Assembly: GCF_022829285.1 (NCBI RefSeq)
Contig: NZ_JAKSYI010000120.1
Location: forward strand, 62,001 to 126,000
Reading direction: 5' to 3'
From: Methylobacterium sp. J-078
Lineage (GTDB): Bacteria; Pseudomonadota; Alphaproteobacteria; Rhizobiales; Beijerinckiaceae
Length of the DNA: 64,000 nt
Made by a program: the position numbers and the translations under genes
Shown: piece by piece, positions 6,305-14,458 of the stretch
Layout: each line of letters starts with the position of its first letter
Numbering within the stretch: position 1 is the stretch's first letter
The notes under the pieces: model-generated
The model's input: only the letters and a program-made list of their open reading frames with translations
Database searches by the model: none
Told to the model about the DNA's origin: nothing

Positions 6305-9300
6305 TCAATACTCCCACTCGGCGCCGACACCGACGGCGGTGCGGCCGTCGCTGCCGGCCTCGCCCTGGATCTTGATCCGGCGCGTGACGTCGTAATCCAC
6401 CGTCGCGGCCGTGTCGGCGGGCTTCGCGCCCGCTTTCACACCGACGCTGAGCCGGTCGCTGAGGTAGCGCGAGGCCCCGAGCGCCGGTCCGCCGCTGGCG
6501 CCGGTGGAGACGTCGAGGCTGTCGAGGCCGAGCCCCTTGCGCGCCTGCTCGAACACGTCGACGCCGCCGGCCCCGCCCGAGAACTGGGCCACGGCCTGTG
6601 CGAGCTGCAGCGCCTGGAACGGCGAGAGGCCGCCGGACGCCTTCTTGAACAGCAGGCGCGACAGCACCTCGTCCTGCGGCAGGCTGGGGTCCGAGGTGAG
6701 GAGGAAGCTCGGCTGGTTGGCCGGACCGGTGACCGCGATGCGGGCGGTGACCTCCGCGGCCTTGGTCTCGGCGATGAAGTCGAGCTCGGGCGTGGCGATC
6801 TCGCCGCCGAAGGTCAGGCGCCCCCGGGTGAAGTCGAGCCGCTGGCCGACGACGCTGAGGCGGCCGCGCCGCATCTTGAAATCGCCCGTGGCCACGGGAT
6901 CGCGCGAAGAGCCGGTCAGACGCAGCGATCCGCCGAGTTCCGCATCGATTCCGCGCCCGCGCACGAAGATCCGGTTCGGCGCGTTCACCGCGACATCCAG
7001 CGTCGCATCGAAGGGCGGCGCGGCCTTCCGACCCTTGCGCCCGAGGGCCGCGATCTTGGCGCGGCGATCCGCCCGCGCGTCGAGGCGGGCGCGGATGTCG
7101 GGCGGGGTGTTGACCCGGCGGATCTCGGGCAGGGGCTGTACGGTGGCGGGCAGCCGGTCGGGCACCGAGACGTCGACGGAGACGAGATCGATCCGTCCCG
7201 CAACCTTCGGCGTGCGGGCGAGCGGCCCGGTCAGGGCGAGGTTCAGGCTGGCCACGGCCGTCATCAGCGGGCTGGAGACGAGTTCGGCCCGCTCGGCAGT
7301 GACCCGGATGGTGCCGGGGAAACCCGCGGCGGGCTCCAGGGCCACACGGCCGTCGCCCCGCAGAACACCGCCGTTGCGGGTCTGCGCCGTCAGGCGCTCC
7401 ACCACCAGGGTGTCGCCGCGCCCGGTGACGCGGCCCTCGATGTTGGTGAGGCGAATGCCCTGGAGCGGGTCGGTGAAGGACCCGCCGGTGAGGGTGGCGA
7501 CACCCTCGGCCCGCGGCGCCGCGAGGTTTCCCGTCACACCGGCATCGAGGGCGATCCGCCCGGCCACGCGCTGGCCGCCGACGCTGAGGAGGCTGTTGGC
7601 CAAGGCGGCGTCGAGGGTGCCGCGCAGCTTCACCGCGAGGGCGCCGCCCGCCGCGACGGGCAGCGAACCGGAGACGGTCATCTCCGCGCCGCGCCCGGCC
7701 GAGACGCGTCCGTTGATCCCGGCGCGGCCCTCGCTGACCGTGCCGCTGGCACGCGCCTCGATCGGCGGAAGGCCGGCCTTGCGCGTTTCGGGCGTGACGA
7801 GCCGCGCCACCGTGAAGGCGTAGCGGCCCTCCGGCCGGCTCGCGGAACCGCGCAGGTCGGCATCGCCGTCGAGGGTGCCGGTGAGCGCCAGACTGGGAGA
7901 GGCGATCCGCGCGAGCGCCAGTGGCAGGCTGCGGATGCCGAGCTTGAGGTCGAGGTCGCGGCCGGCCCGTCCCGAGAGGCTGACACGCCCGCTGCCGGCG
8001 GCCACCACGAGGTTCTCGATCAGCGCGCTTCCGGCATCCAGGGTAACGCTCGCGGGTCCCGCCAGCGCCAGCCGGTCGCCGCCGCGTGCGGCGGAGAACC
8101 GCGCGATGTCGATCCGGGTCCGCTCGCCGGGCACGAGGCGCGCCGCGCCGTCGAGGTCGAACCCGCGCGCCTTGGCCGAGAGCGTGATGTCGCTGGCGTT
8201 CGGCGCACCGGTGGCGGCGAGGCGGATGGTGTCCAGGCTCTGGCCGGCGGCGACGAGCCGGTCGGCGTTCACACGGCCGTCGATGACGGGCCGCCCGGTC
8301 AGATCGCGCCCCGTGAGGTCCGCATCGAGTCGCGACAGACCGATTTCGCCGACGCGCAGGGATCCGCCCTTCGCACGAATCGCCGCATCCTGCCGGCCAC
8401 CGTCGCGGGACAAGGTCACGGCGGCATCGAGGGCGCCGGCCAATGGTGTCAGTGCGAGGGGCGAGAGATCGTCGAGGTTGCCCGCCGACAGGGTCAGGGC
8501 CCCCTGCGTCAGGAGGGTGCGGGCATCCAGGGCCACATCGCCGTTGATCGCGACCGATCCGAGTTGGAACGCCAGCCGGTCGAGACGCCATGCGTCCGGC
8601 GTAGGACGGGCGAGGTGCGCGTCGCCGTGCAGGGGCTTGCCCGCGACATCGCCGGACAGGCGCAGGGTTCCGTCGAGGGCGCCCGTGAGGTCCTTCACGG
8701 CGGTTTCGATCCGCAGATCGCGCATGGGGCGCCCCAGCGCGCGCGCCACGGAAGCGGTGAGCGTCGCGGTGAGGTCCGGCTTTTCCAGGGTGCCGGTGAG
8801 GCGCCCGTCGAGGAGGGCGCGGCCGGCGAGCTTCGGATCGAGGGTCGCGAGGTCCTTGAGGTCCACGACGAGCTTGGCATCGGCGATGCGGGCGGTGGCG
8901 CGGCCCTCCAGGCGCCCGACGATCTCGGCACCCTCGAAGCGGGCGCCCTCGAAGGCGTAGCCGTCATAGACCTGCGAGAGACGGCCGCTGAAGCGCGGAG
9001 CGTTGCCGAGTGTTCGATCGAGGGCGGGCACGGAGAGGGAGAGGCCGCTCGTGCGCAGATCGACATCAGCGGTCACCGCTTTGCGAGCCGGATCGCCGCT
9101 CAAGCCGGCGCGCGCCGTGAGGGCCCCGGCCAGCGGCCGGCCGGCGAACTCGGACAAGGCCGTCAGGTCCGGGAGCGCGGCGTCGAGGACGCCGGTGAGC
9201 GTGTTCTGTCCGACCTTGCCCGCGTAGGAGGCCCGCGCGGTCGGCCCGTCGAGGTCGAGCTTGGCCACCTCGACGACGCCGTCCGGCTGAAGCGTTCCCC

Positions 9301-10675
9301 GGAAGGTCAGGGCCGCCCGCGTCCCGATCGCCCGACGCAGGGCCGGGTCGGCGAGACGCAGGCCATCCACCTTCGCGTTGGCCGAGAGGGCGAAGCGGGC
9401 AGCGCTCGGCTCCGGCCCGGCCGGCAGCATCGCGATGTCGGCCTCGATCCGTTCCAGGGCGCTGCCGTCGGCCCGCAGGCCGGCGGCCTTCAGGGTTCCG
9501 TTCACGGTGGGGCGGGCGATCGCCCCCTTCAGCGTGCCATCGAAGACCAGGCTGTCGAGTTCGGCATCCGCCGCGCGCGTCACACCGCCTTCGGTCGGCA
9601 CGGCCCGGGCGGAGACCAGGAAGTCGGCGACGCGATCGGCGCTGAGCGTTCCACGCGCGTCGAGGCGCGCGGTGCGGGAGGCGAGTTCGAGCCGATCGAT
9701 GCCGAAGGCGCCGCTGTCGGCAAAGCGCAGGCCGCCGTCCAGCTTGGTGGTGCCGGAGAAGATCGCCGCCGCCGGCCCCGGCAGCAGCGCCTCGATGCGC
9801 GAGGCGAGATCGAGGGCGAGGCGCCGCTCGCTGCCGATGCGCGAGATCCGGGCCGAGCCCTTGGCGCCGAGTTCCGGCCCGGCGTCGAAATCGAGGCGGG
9901 CATTCCAGGCGTCCAGGGTGCCGCGCCCGTCGAGATCGAGATTGATCGGGGGCGTGCCGGGAAGGTTCGCCGCCTTCGAGAGCAGGCCGCCGGCTGGCTC
10001 GACCAGGGTGGCCTTGAGTTCGAGGGTCTCACCCTTCGGCACGAACAGCAGGCGGGCGCCGAATCGGCCCTGCGCGTCGAGGCGCTGAACGCTGAGGTCG
10101 AGGTCGAGCCCCTCGGCCGGCGCGCCGAGGCGGGCGCGGCCGGCGGCGGACAGGCGCGCAGGCTGCCCGGCCAGGGCCTCGCCGAGCACGAGTTCGGCGA
10201 GCTTGAACGCCTTGACCTCGACCTTGACCGGCAGGTCCGGTAGCAGCGAACCGTCGGGCTCCGGAGTGGCCGAGACCGGGGCAGGGAGGGGCCGCCGGAT
10301 GACTTCGAGGCGGCCGACCTCCAGGGTCTCCACCTCGAGCCGGCCCGAGAGCAGGGCGAGACGGCGCCAGACGAGGCGCGCCCGGTCGAGCTTCAGCCAG
10401 ACGCCATTGGCGTCGCTGATGGCCACGTCGCGGATCGTGGCGTCCGAGGAGAGGGCGCCGTCGACGGCTCCGATGGCGACGCGGGAGCCAGGCGTGGACA
10501 GCGCCTTCGAGAGCAGGCCGCCGAGCACCGTCTTCTCGCCGTCGTCGGCGCGGGTGCGGGTGGCCGGACCGGTCGCCAAGACGGACACGCACAGGACGGC
10601 GGCGGCGAGCCGGGCTTTCCCCCGCAGACGGGGGAAGGGCGATACCCAGGGGCTCAGTGCGGTCCGAAATCCCAT
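6305..10675 (-). CDS. tamB: Translocation and assembly module inner-membrane component TamB
   Basis: 1456 residues from ATG 10675; an N-terminal signal/anchor (about residues 18-45) is followed by a very long periplasmic region of repeating beta-strand units (patterns such as LDGRLTG, GRVSLSGRAG, VAGRIDL) and a C-terminal DUF490/TamB domain over about the last 350 residues, ending GVGAEWEY. TamB bridges the inner and outer membrane and works with TamA in inserting outer-membrane proteins and, like other AsmA-type bridges, in lipid transport. The start overlaps the tamA stop by one base (TGATG), so the two are coupled. The large antisense frames here are GC-bias shadows. Confidence 0.92.
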   Translation of the reverse strand: MGFRTALSPWVSPFPRLRGKARLAAAVLCVSVLATGPATRTRADDGEKTVLGGLLSKALSTPGSRVAIGAVDGALSSDATIRDVAISDANGVWLKLDRARLVWRRLALLSGRLEVETLEVGRLEVIRRPLPAPVSATPEPDGSLLPDLPVKVEVKAFKLAELVLGEALAGQPARLSAAGRARLGAPAEGLDLDLSVQRLDAQGRFGARLLFVPKGETLELKATLVEPAGGLLSKAANLPGTPPINLDLDGRGTLDAWNARLDFDAGPELGAKGSARISRIGSERRLALDLASRIEALLPGPAAAIFSGTTKLDGGLRFADSGAFGIDRLELASRTARLDARGTLSADRVADFLVSARAVPTEGGVTRAADAELDSLVFDGTLKGAIARPTVNGTLKAAGLRADGSALERIEADIAMLPAGPEPSAARFALSANAKVDGLRLADPALRRAIGTRAALTFRGTLQPDGVVEVAKLDLDGPTARASYAGKVGQNTLTGVLDAALPDLTALSEFAGRPLAGALTARAGLSGDPARKAVTADVDLRTSGLSLSVPALDRTLGNAPRFSGRLSQVYDGYAFEGARFEGAEIVGRLEGRATARIADAKLVVDLKDLATLDPKLAGRALLDGRLTGTLEKPDLTATLTASVARALGRPMRDLRIETAVKDLTGALDGTLRLSGDVAGKPLHGDAHLARPTPDAWRLDRLAFQLGSVAINGDVALDARTLLTQGALTLSAGNLDDLSPLALTPLAGALDAAVTLSRDGGRQDAAIRAKGGSLRVGEIGLSRLDADLTGRDLTGRPVIDGRVNADRLVAAGQSLDTIRLAATGAPNASDITLSAKARGFDLDGAARLVPGERTRIDIARFSAARGGDRLALAGPASVTLDAGSALIENLVVAAGSGRVSLSGRAGRDLDLKLGIRSLPLALARIASPSLALTGTLDGDADLRGSASRPEGRYAFTVARLVTPETRKAGLPPIEARASGTVSEGRAGINGRVSAGRGAEMTVSGSLPVAAGGALAVKLRGTLDAALANSLLSVGGQRVAGRIALDAGVTGNLAAPRAEGVATLTGGSFTDPLQGIRLTNIEGRVTGRGDTLVVERLTAQTRNGGVLRGDGRVALEPAAGFPGTIRVTAERAELVSSPLMTAVASLNLALTGPLARTPKVAGRIDLVSVDVSVPDRLPATVQPLPEIRRVNTPPDIRARLDARADRRAKIAALGRKGRKAAPPFDATLDVAVNAPNRIFVRGRGIDAELGGSLRLTGSSRDPVATGDFKMRRGRLSVVGQRLDFTRGRLTFGGEIATPELDFIAETKAAEVTARIAVTGPANQPSFLLTSDPSLPQDEVLSRLLFKKASGGLSPFQALQLAQAVAQFSGGAGGVDVFEQARKGLGLDSLDVSTGASGGPALGASRYLSDRLSVGVKAGAKPADTAATVDYDVTRRIKIQGEAGSDGRTAVGVGAEWEY

Positions 10676-12672
10676 CAGAAGGATTGTCCCAGGCTGATGT
10701 ACAGGGCCACGGGGCGCTCGTGATTGCCCTTGATGCGGTCCATCGGGAAGGCGACGTCGACGCGGATCGGGCCGATCCCGGTGTAGTAGCGCAGGCCGAG
10801 GCCGACCGCGTAGCGGATGCGCTCGTCGAAATCGGGCAGGCTGCCGGCGAAGGCCGTGCCGGCGTCGATGAACGGCACCACGCCGATGGTGTCGGTGACC
10901 TTGATGCGCGCCTCCACCGAGGCTTCGAGCAGGCTGCGCCCGCCGATGGGCAGGTTGAACGGTCCGCGCGGCCCGAGCGTCCGGTAGGGGAAGCCGCGTA
11001 CCGAGCCCCCGCCGCCGGCGAAGAACCGGATGTTGGCCGGGATATCCTCGAGATTCGCTCCCGAGATCGAGCCGAAGCCGAGGCGACCGGCCAGGATGTA
11101 GCGGCCCTCGTCGTCGAAGGCGTAGTAGGTCGAGCCCTGCGCCTTGGCGACGAAGATCGACGGGTCGGAGCCGAGGAAGCCCGCATAGGGCGTCGCCGAA
11201 GCGGTCAGCCGCACGCCCTCGGTGGGGTCGAGCAGGTTGTCGGTGGAATCGTAGGACACCGAGACCGGCACGCCGATCAGACGGTAATCGACCTTGCCCA
11301 GCGCATCCTGCGAGCGCCCGGCCTGACCGTCCACGCCGACCTGCGCGAAGAACGTGTCCGAGAAGCGGTGGCGCACGGCCACCGTCCCGCCGGCCGCGTC
11401 GCTGACGTAGGATTGCTGCGCCTCGCGGCCCGCGAAGACGTTGGCGATGAAGTCGTTGCGGGTGCCCCACAGGGCCGGTTTGACGAAGGTGGCGGAGAGC
11501 CGGCCGCCGAGCCCGTTCGAATCGATGCCGGCGGCCTTGCGCTGCTTCGCGTAGAGGTCGTTGCCGAGGTAGTAGATGTCCGCGTCGACCCGCAGGGTCT
11601 CACCGCCCCCGAACAGGTTGCGGTTGGCGTAATAGGCCCGGATTCCCGGCCCATCGACCGTGGAGAAGCGGGCCGAGACGCCGATCAGGTTCTTCTCGCG
11701 CTCGGTGACGTCCACGAAGATCGGCAGATTGCCCGCGCCGTCCAGGGCCTCGCCCTCGCGCACGCGGATGGAGCCGAGGCCTTCAACCTTGGCCACGGAG
11801 CGGCGGATGTCCGAGACGGCCTTGGGCGTGTAGGGGTCGCCCGGTTCCGCGTAGATGAAGGAGCGGACCACCGCCGGGTCGATGTCCTTCGTGCCGCGCA
11901 CCGCCACCTCGCCGAGGCCCGCGATCGGTCCCGGATCGACCGTGTAGGTCACGTCCATGACGTGGGCCGCGTCGTCCACGACGGGGTCGCGCGCGACGGC
12001 CTTGGCGAAGGGATGCCCGAGGGACCGGAAGCGGTCGACGATCCGGGCCTCGCGGGCCAGCACGGTGGCCGAGCGAGCCGGCACGTCCTCACCCACGCGC
12101 GTGAAACGCTCGGGCAGGATCTCCTCCGAAAAAGCGGTTCCCCGCGGATCGCGCACCGCGATGGAGCGCAGGGTGTAGAGGGGACCCGGCTCGACCACGA
12201 CCTTCACCGGCACGAGGGCGCGCCCACGCGACGCCTCCGCCGCGCGAGCGGCCACGATGACGCTGGGCTCGCCGGCCAGCGCGACGCCGTCGATCCGGAT
12301 CGCGACGCGGCCCTGGTAGTAGCCGTATCCCGAGAGCACGTCGGCCAGGCGGCGCAGATCGGCCTCGGCGCGGCGCACCAGGCCCTCACCGTCCGGCGGG
12401 GCCTCCTGCCGAAGCCGATGGAGGGTCGAGGTGTCCTGGAGCGCGCGCAGGACGTCCTCGTCGTCGACTCCCTGGAACTTAACCGTGTAGGGCAGCGCAC
12501 CGGCGCTCGGCGCCGGCGGCTCCTCCTCGGAGGCGAACAGCCCGAAGAGGTCGAACGCCAGAGCCGGCGCGACCGGAACCGCGCCGCCGGCCAGACCGGC
12601 AGCGACCGGCCACGCGGCGCGCGCGAGCCTCAGGATCGACGTGTTGTGGACCCGCCCCCGAATCCGCCTCAC
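10675..12672 (-). CDS. tamA: Autotransporter assembly factor TamA (BamA/Omp85 family)
   Basis: 665 residues: a signal peptide (about residues 1-40), periplasmic POTRA domains (about 60-290; for example YTVKFQGVDDEDVLRALQD and GPIAGLGEVAVRGTKDIDP) and a C-terminal 16-strand Omp85 barrel with the conserved VRGF-type motif seen as GGGGSVRGFPY. It ends YISLGQSF with the terminal Phe typical of outer-membrane barrels. It forms the outer-membrane half of the TAM complex and is coupled to tamB immediately downstream. Length and order fit the family. Confidence 0.92.
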   Translation of the reverse strand: MRRIRGRVHNTSILRLARAAWPVAAGLAGGAVPVAPALAFDLFGLFASEEEPPAPSAGALPYTVKFQGVDDEDVLRALQDTSTLHRLRQEAPPDGEGLVRRAEADLRRLADVLSGYGYYQGRVAIRIDGVALAGEPSVIVAARAAEASRGRALVPVKVVVEPGPLYTLRSIAVRDPRGTAFSEEILPERFTRVGEDVPARSATVLAREARIVDRFRSLGHPFAKAVARDPVVDDAAHVMDVTYTVDPGPIAGLGEVAVRGTKDIDPAVVRSFIYAEPGDPYTPKAVSDIRRSVAKVEGLGSIRVREGEALDGAGNLPIFVDVTEREKNLIGVSARFSTVDGPGIRAYYANRNLFGGGETLRVDADIYYLGNDLYAKQRKAAGIDSNGLGGRLSATFVKPALWGTRNDFIANVFAGREAQQSYVSDAAGGTVAVRHRFSDTFFAQVGVDGQAGRSQDALGKVDYRLIGVPVSVSYDSTDNLLDPTEGVRLTASATPYAGFLGSDPSIFVAKAQGSTYYAFDDEGRYILAGRLGFGSISGANLEDIPANIRFFAGGGGSVRGFPYRTLGPRGPFNLPIGGRSLLEASVEARIKVTDTIGVVPFIDAGTAFAGSLPDFDERIRYAVGLGLRYYTGIGPIRVDVAFPMDRIKGNHERPVALYISLGQSF

Positions 12673-13186
12673 GAATGGGCGATCCGGTCTGAGGCCGGTC
12701 GCGTCGTGAACTTGGTCATGCGATCCCCGTCCTGGTCCCGGCGCGCATGATCCCGCCGGGCCGTGTCCAAGCCGTTAAGTCCAGTCGTGCGCAAATGTGT
12801 CGGCTTTCAGACTAACGGTCACGCTCCAGGGTCGCAACCTTGGCGGGCATCCTGCCAGGGCCTTCCGCACAGGGCCATCCCGCGGATGCCCACGTGACGC
12901 GTGCGCCCAATCCGTGTCGTTTCGCACGCCCACGCGGAACCCGACCGGGGCTGGCGCCTTGTCCCCGCATCGCAGGATTCCCAAATTATCACCATCGCAT
13001 CATGGCCGGTCCGCATCCGGGTTGCCCACGTGTCGTTCGTCAGGACTGCCCAGCAGACCGTCGTGGCGGGCGTGGCTTCGATCCCATCCCATTCCGACGA
13101 CCCTGCGCCACGGATGGCCGCGCGTTTCGACGCGGGCCACGGGCAAGCGGTGGCTGGTGAGACGACACTTCGAGGAGGATACCACC
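12673..13186. other. Intergenic region upstream of tamA and the cold-shock gene
   Basis: 514 bases between divergent tamA and the cold-shock gene. Frames here overlap each other on both strands and look like chance. It must hold the tamA promoter and the promoter and 5' leader of the cold-shock gene; long leaders are known for cspA-type genes, but I cannot identify a specific RNA structure or promoter by eye. Confidence 0.4.
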
Positions 13187-13396
13187 ATGAGCACGGGCAC
13201 CGTGAAATGGTTCAACGAGACCAAGGGCTACGGCTTCATTCAGCCGGATGACGGCGGCAAGGACGTGTTCGTCCATATCTCCGCGGTCGAGCGCGCCGGC
13301 CTGCGCAACCTCATCGAGGGTCAGAAGGTCTCCTACGAGATCGAGAACGATCGCCGCACCGGCAAGCAATCGGCCGGCAATCTTCAGTCCGCCTGA
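13187..13396 (+). CDS. cspA: Cold-shock protein (CspA family)
   Basis: 69 residues, a complete single cold-shock domain. ATG 13187 follows GAGGAGGAT at ideal spacing and begins MSTGTVKWFNETKGYGFIQP. RNP1 is KGYGFI and RNP2 is VFVHIS, the aromatic RNA/ssDNA-binding surface. It ends QSAGNLQSA as in alphaproteobacterial Csp proteins. Members act as RNA chaperones on cold shock or in stationary phase. Alphaproteobacteria carry several paralogs, so the letter cannot be fixed; two hairpins follow the stop. Confidence 0.92.
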   Translation: MSTGTVKWFNETKGYGFIQPDDGGKDVFVHISAVERAGLRNLIEGQKVSYEIENDRRTGKQSAGNLQSA

Positions 13397-13407
13397 TCGC
13401 GGTCCAG

Positions 13408-13434
13408 CGATGCCCCGGAGCTGAGGCATCGTTT
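13408..13434 (+). terminator. Terminator hairpin after the cold-shock gene
   Basis: CGATGCC (13408-13414) pairs with GGCATCG (13425-13431), followed by TTT. It begins 12 bases after the stop codon. Confidence 0.65.
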
Positions 13435-13447
13435 CAACAATCTCTGG

Positions 13448-13477
13448 GAAGCCGCTCGCCGAAGGGCGGCTTCTGTT
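13448..13477 (+). terminator. Second terminator hairpin after the cold-shock gene
   Basis: GAAGCCGC pairs with GCGGCTTC around a loop rich in C and G, followed by TGTTG. It may serve as a back-up to the preceding hairpin. Confidence 0.5.
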
Positions 13478-13608
13478 GATTCCCGGCAGGCAGTCAGGCA
13501 TTGGGCTGCTGCGAGACTAGACCAGCCGAAAACCTGATTCCTCCCACGGCCCCATGCCGCGCGTGCTCAACGCCGGATGCGGGCGACACACCACATGAGA
13601 AAGGTCAG

Positions 13609-13983
13609 ATGGGCGCCTTCGACTACAGGAATTTCGACGACCGCCGTAAGAACTCCCTCAGCGCCAAGCAGATGCTGCTGGAAAAATTCAAGGCCCGTCC
13701 TCCGGCCGATGACCCGGAGATGATCGCCAAGGCGCAGGCCCGCGCCGAGATCGCCCGCGCCCGCGAAGAGCGTGCCCGCGAGCGGGAATCCGCCCGGATC
13801 GCCGCCGAGAAGGCTGCAGCCGAGGAAAAACGCGCGCGTGAGGAGGCGGAACTCGCCGCTCAGATCGCCCGCGAGGAGGCCGAGGCCTTGGCCGCTGCCG
13901 AGCGGAAGGCCGCCGAACTCGCCGAGAAGAAGGCCGCCCGCGACGCGCGCTACGCGGCCCGCAAGGCCAAGGCACGTCGCTGA
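13609..13983 (+). CDS. DUF6481 family coiled-coil protein
   Basis: 124 residues from ATG 13609 (GAGAAAGGTC upstream). The N-terminus (FDYRNFDDRRKNSLSAKQML, LEKFKARPPADDPEM) matches the DUF6481 pattern, followed by a long uninterrupted charged helix of Ala, Glu, Arg and Lys (residues about 40-124) that reads as a coiled coil ending ARYAARKAKARR. Genes of this family often sit beside cold-shock genes in alphaproteobacteria, as here. The function is unknown; the highly basic end suggests RNA or ribosome contact, which is inference. Confidence 0.75.
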   Translation: MGAFDYRNFDDRRKNSLSAKQMLLEKFKARPPADDPEMIAKAQARAEIARAREERARERESARIAAEKAAAEEKRAREEAELAAQIAREEAEALAAAERKAAELAEKKAARDARYAARKAKARR

Positions 13984-14033
13984 AGGGCGGTGCGCCATCG
14001 AAGGGCGCCCTGAGACAATGTGGAATCGAGAGC

Positions 14034-14060
14034 AGGGCCGACGGGATTCGTCGGCCCTTT
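14034..14060 (+). terminator. Intrinsic terminator after the DUF6481 gene
   Basis: AGGGCCGAC (14034-14042) pairs with GTCGGCCCT (14050-14058) over a 7-base loop, followed by TTC. It lies between the convergent genes ending at 13983 and 14078 and may work in both directions. Confidence 0.75.
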
Positions 14061-14077
14061 CATGTTGTGCGCGCCGA

Positions 14078-14341
14078 TCAGGCTTCGGTGCGGTTCTCGG
14101 ACGCGGCGTCCTCGCCCTCGCCCTCGGCGGCCTCATGCCCCTCGGTCTGAGCCTCGACCGGCTCGGCGGTCTCGCCCTCGGGGCGGGGACCCGACTTGAA
14201 GGTCCGGCGCGGCGCGTTTCCGCGCTTCATCTGGATCGGCTTCTCGATCGCACCGAGCCGCTCGGAGAGCTGCTTGGCGCGTTCGTTGAAGTCGTTGGTT
14301 GAGCGCGATTGGGACGCACCGCTCTTGAACGCGTTTGCCAC
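14078..14341 (-). CDS. Small hydrophilic hypothetical protein
   Basis: 87 residues. The N-terminal half (MANAFKSGASQSRSTNDFNE, then RAKQLSERLGAIEKPIQM) is polar and helical; the C-terminal half is acidic and Gly/Glu-rich (EGHEAAEGEGEDAA) and likely disordered. No cysteine, signal peptide or recognised domain. The ATG at 14341 is preceded on its strand by CAAGAGGCCCC, a plausible ribosome site. Convergent with the DUF6481 gene. Confidence 0.6.
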   Translation of the reverse strand: MANAFKSGASQSRSTNDFNERAKQLSERLGAIEKPIQMKRGNAPRRTFKSGPRPEGETAEPVEAQTEGHEAAEGEGEDAASENRTEA

Positions 14342-14458
14342 TGGGGCCTCTTGGAGTTGCCCAAGGCACGGGCTCGTGCGGGGTTGAGTTCTTCTAGCAC
14401 GCTTGGCGCTCGGCGTCGGCCTTTATCTTTTCCATCACCCAGGTGGACCGACCGGACT

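Noticed and set aside
6504..10243. Long plus-strand frames (439 and 559 codons) antisense to tamB, and a 794-codon minus-strand frame from 6207
   Set aside because: They are Arg/Pro/Ala-rich translations without domains and lie wholly opposite or out of frame to tamB, which has clear family features; GC bias at third positions creates such frames.
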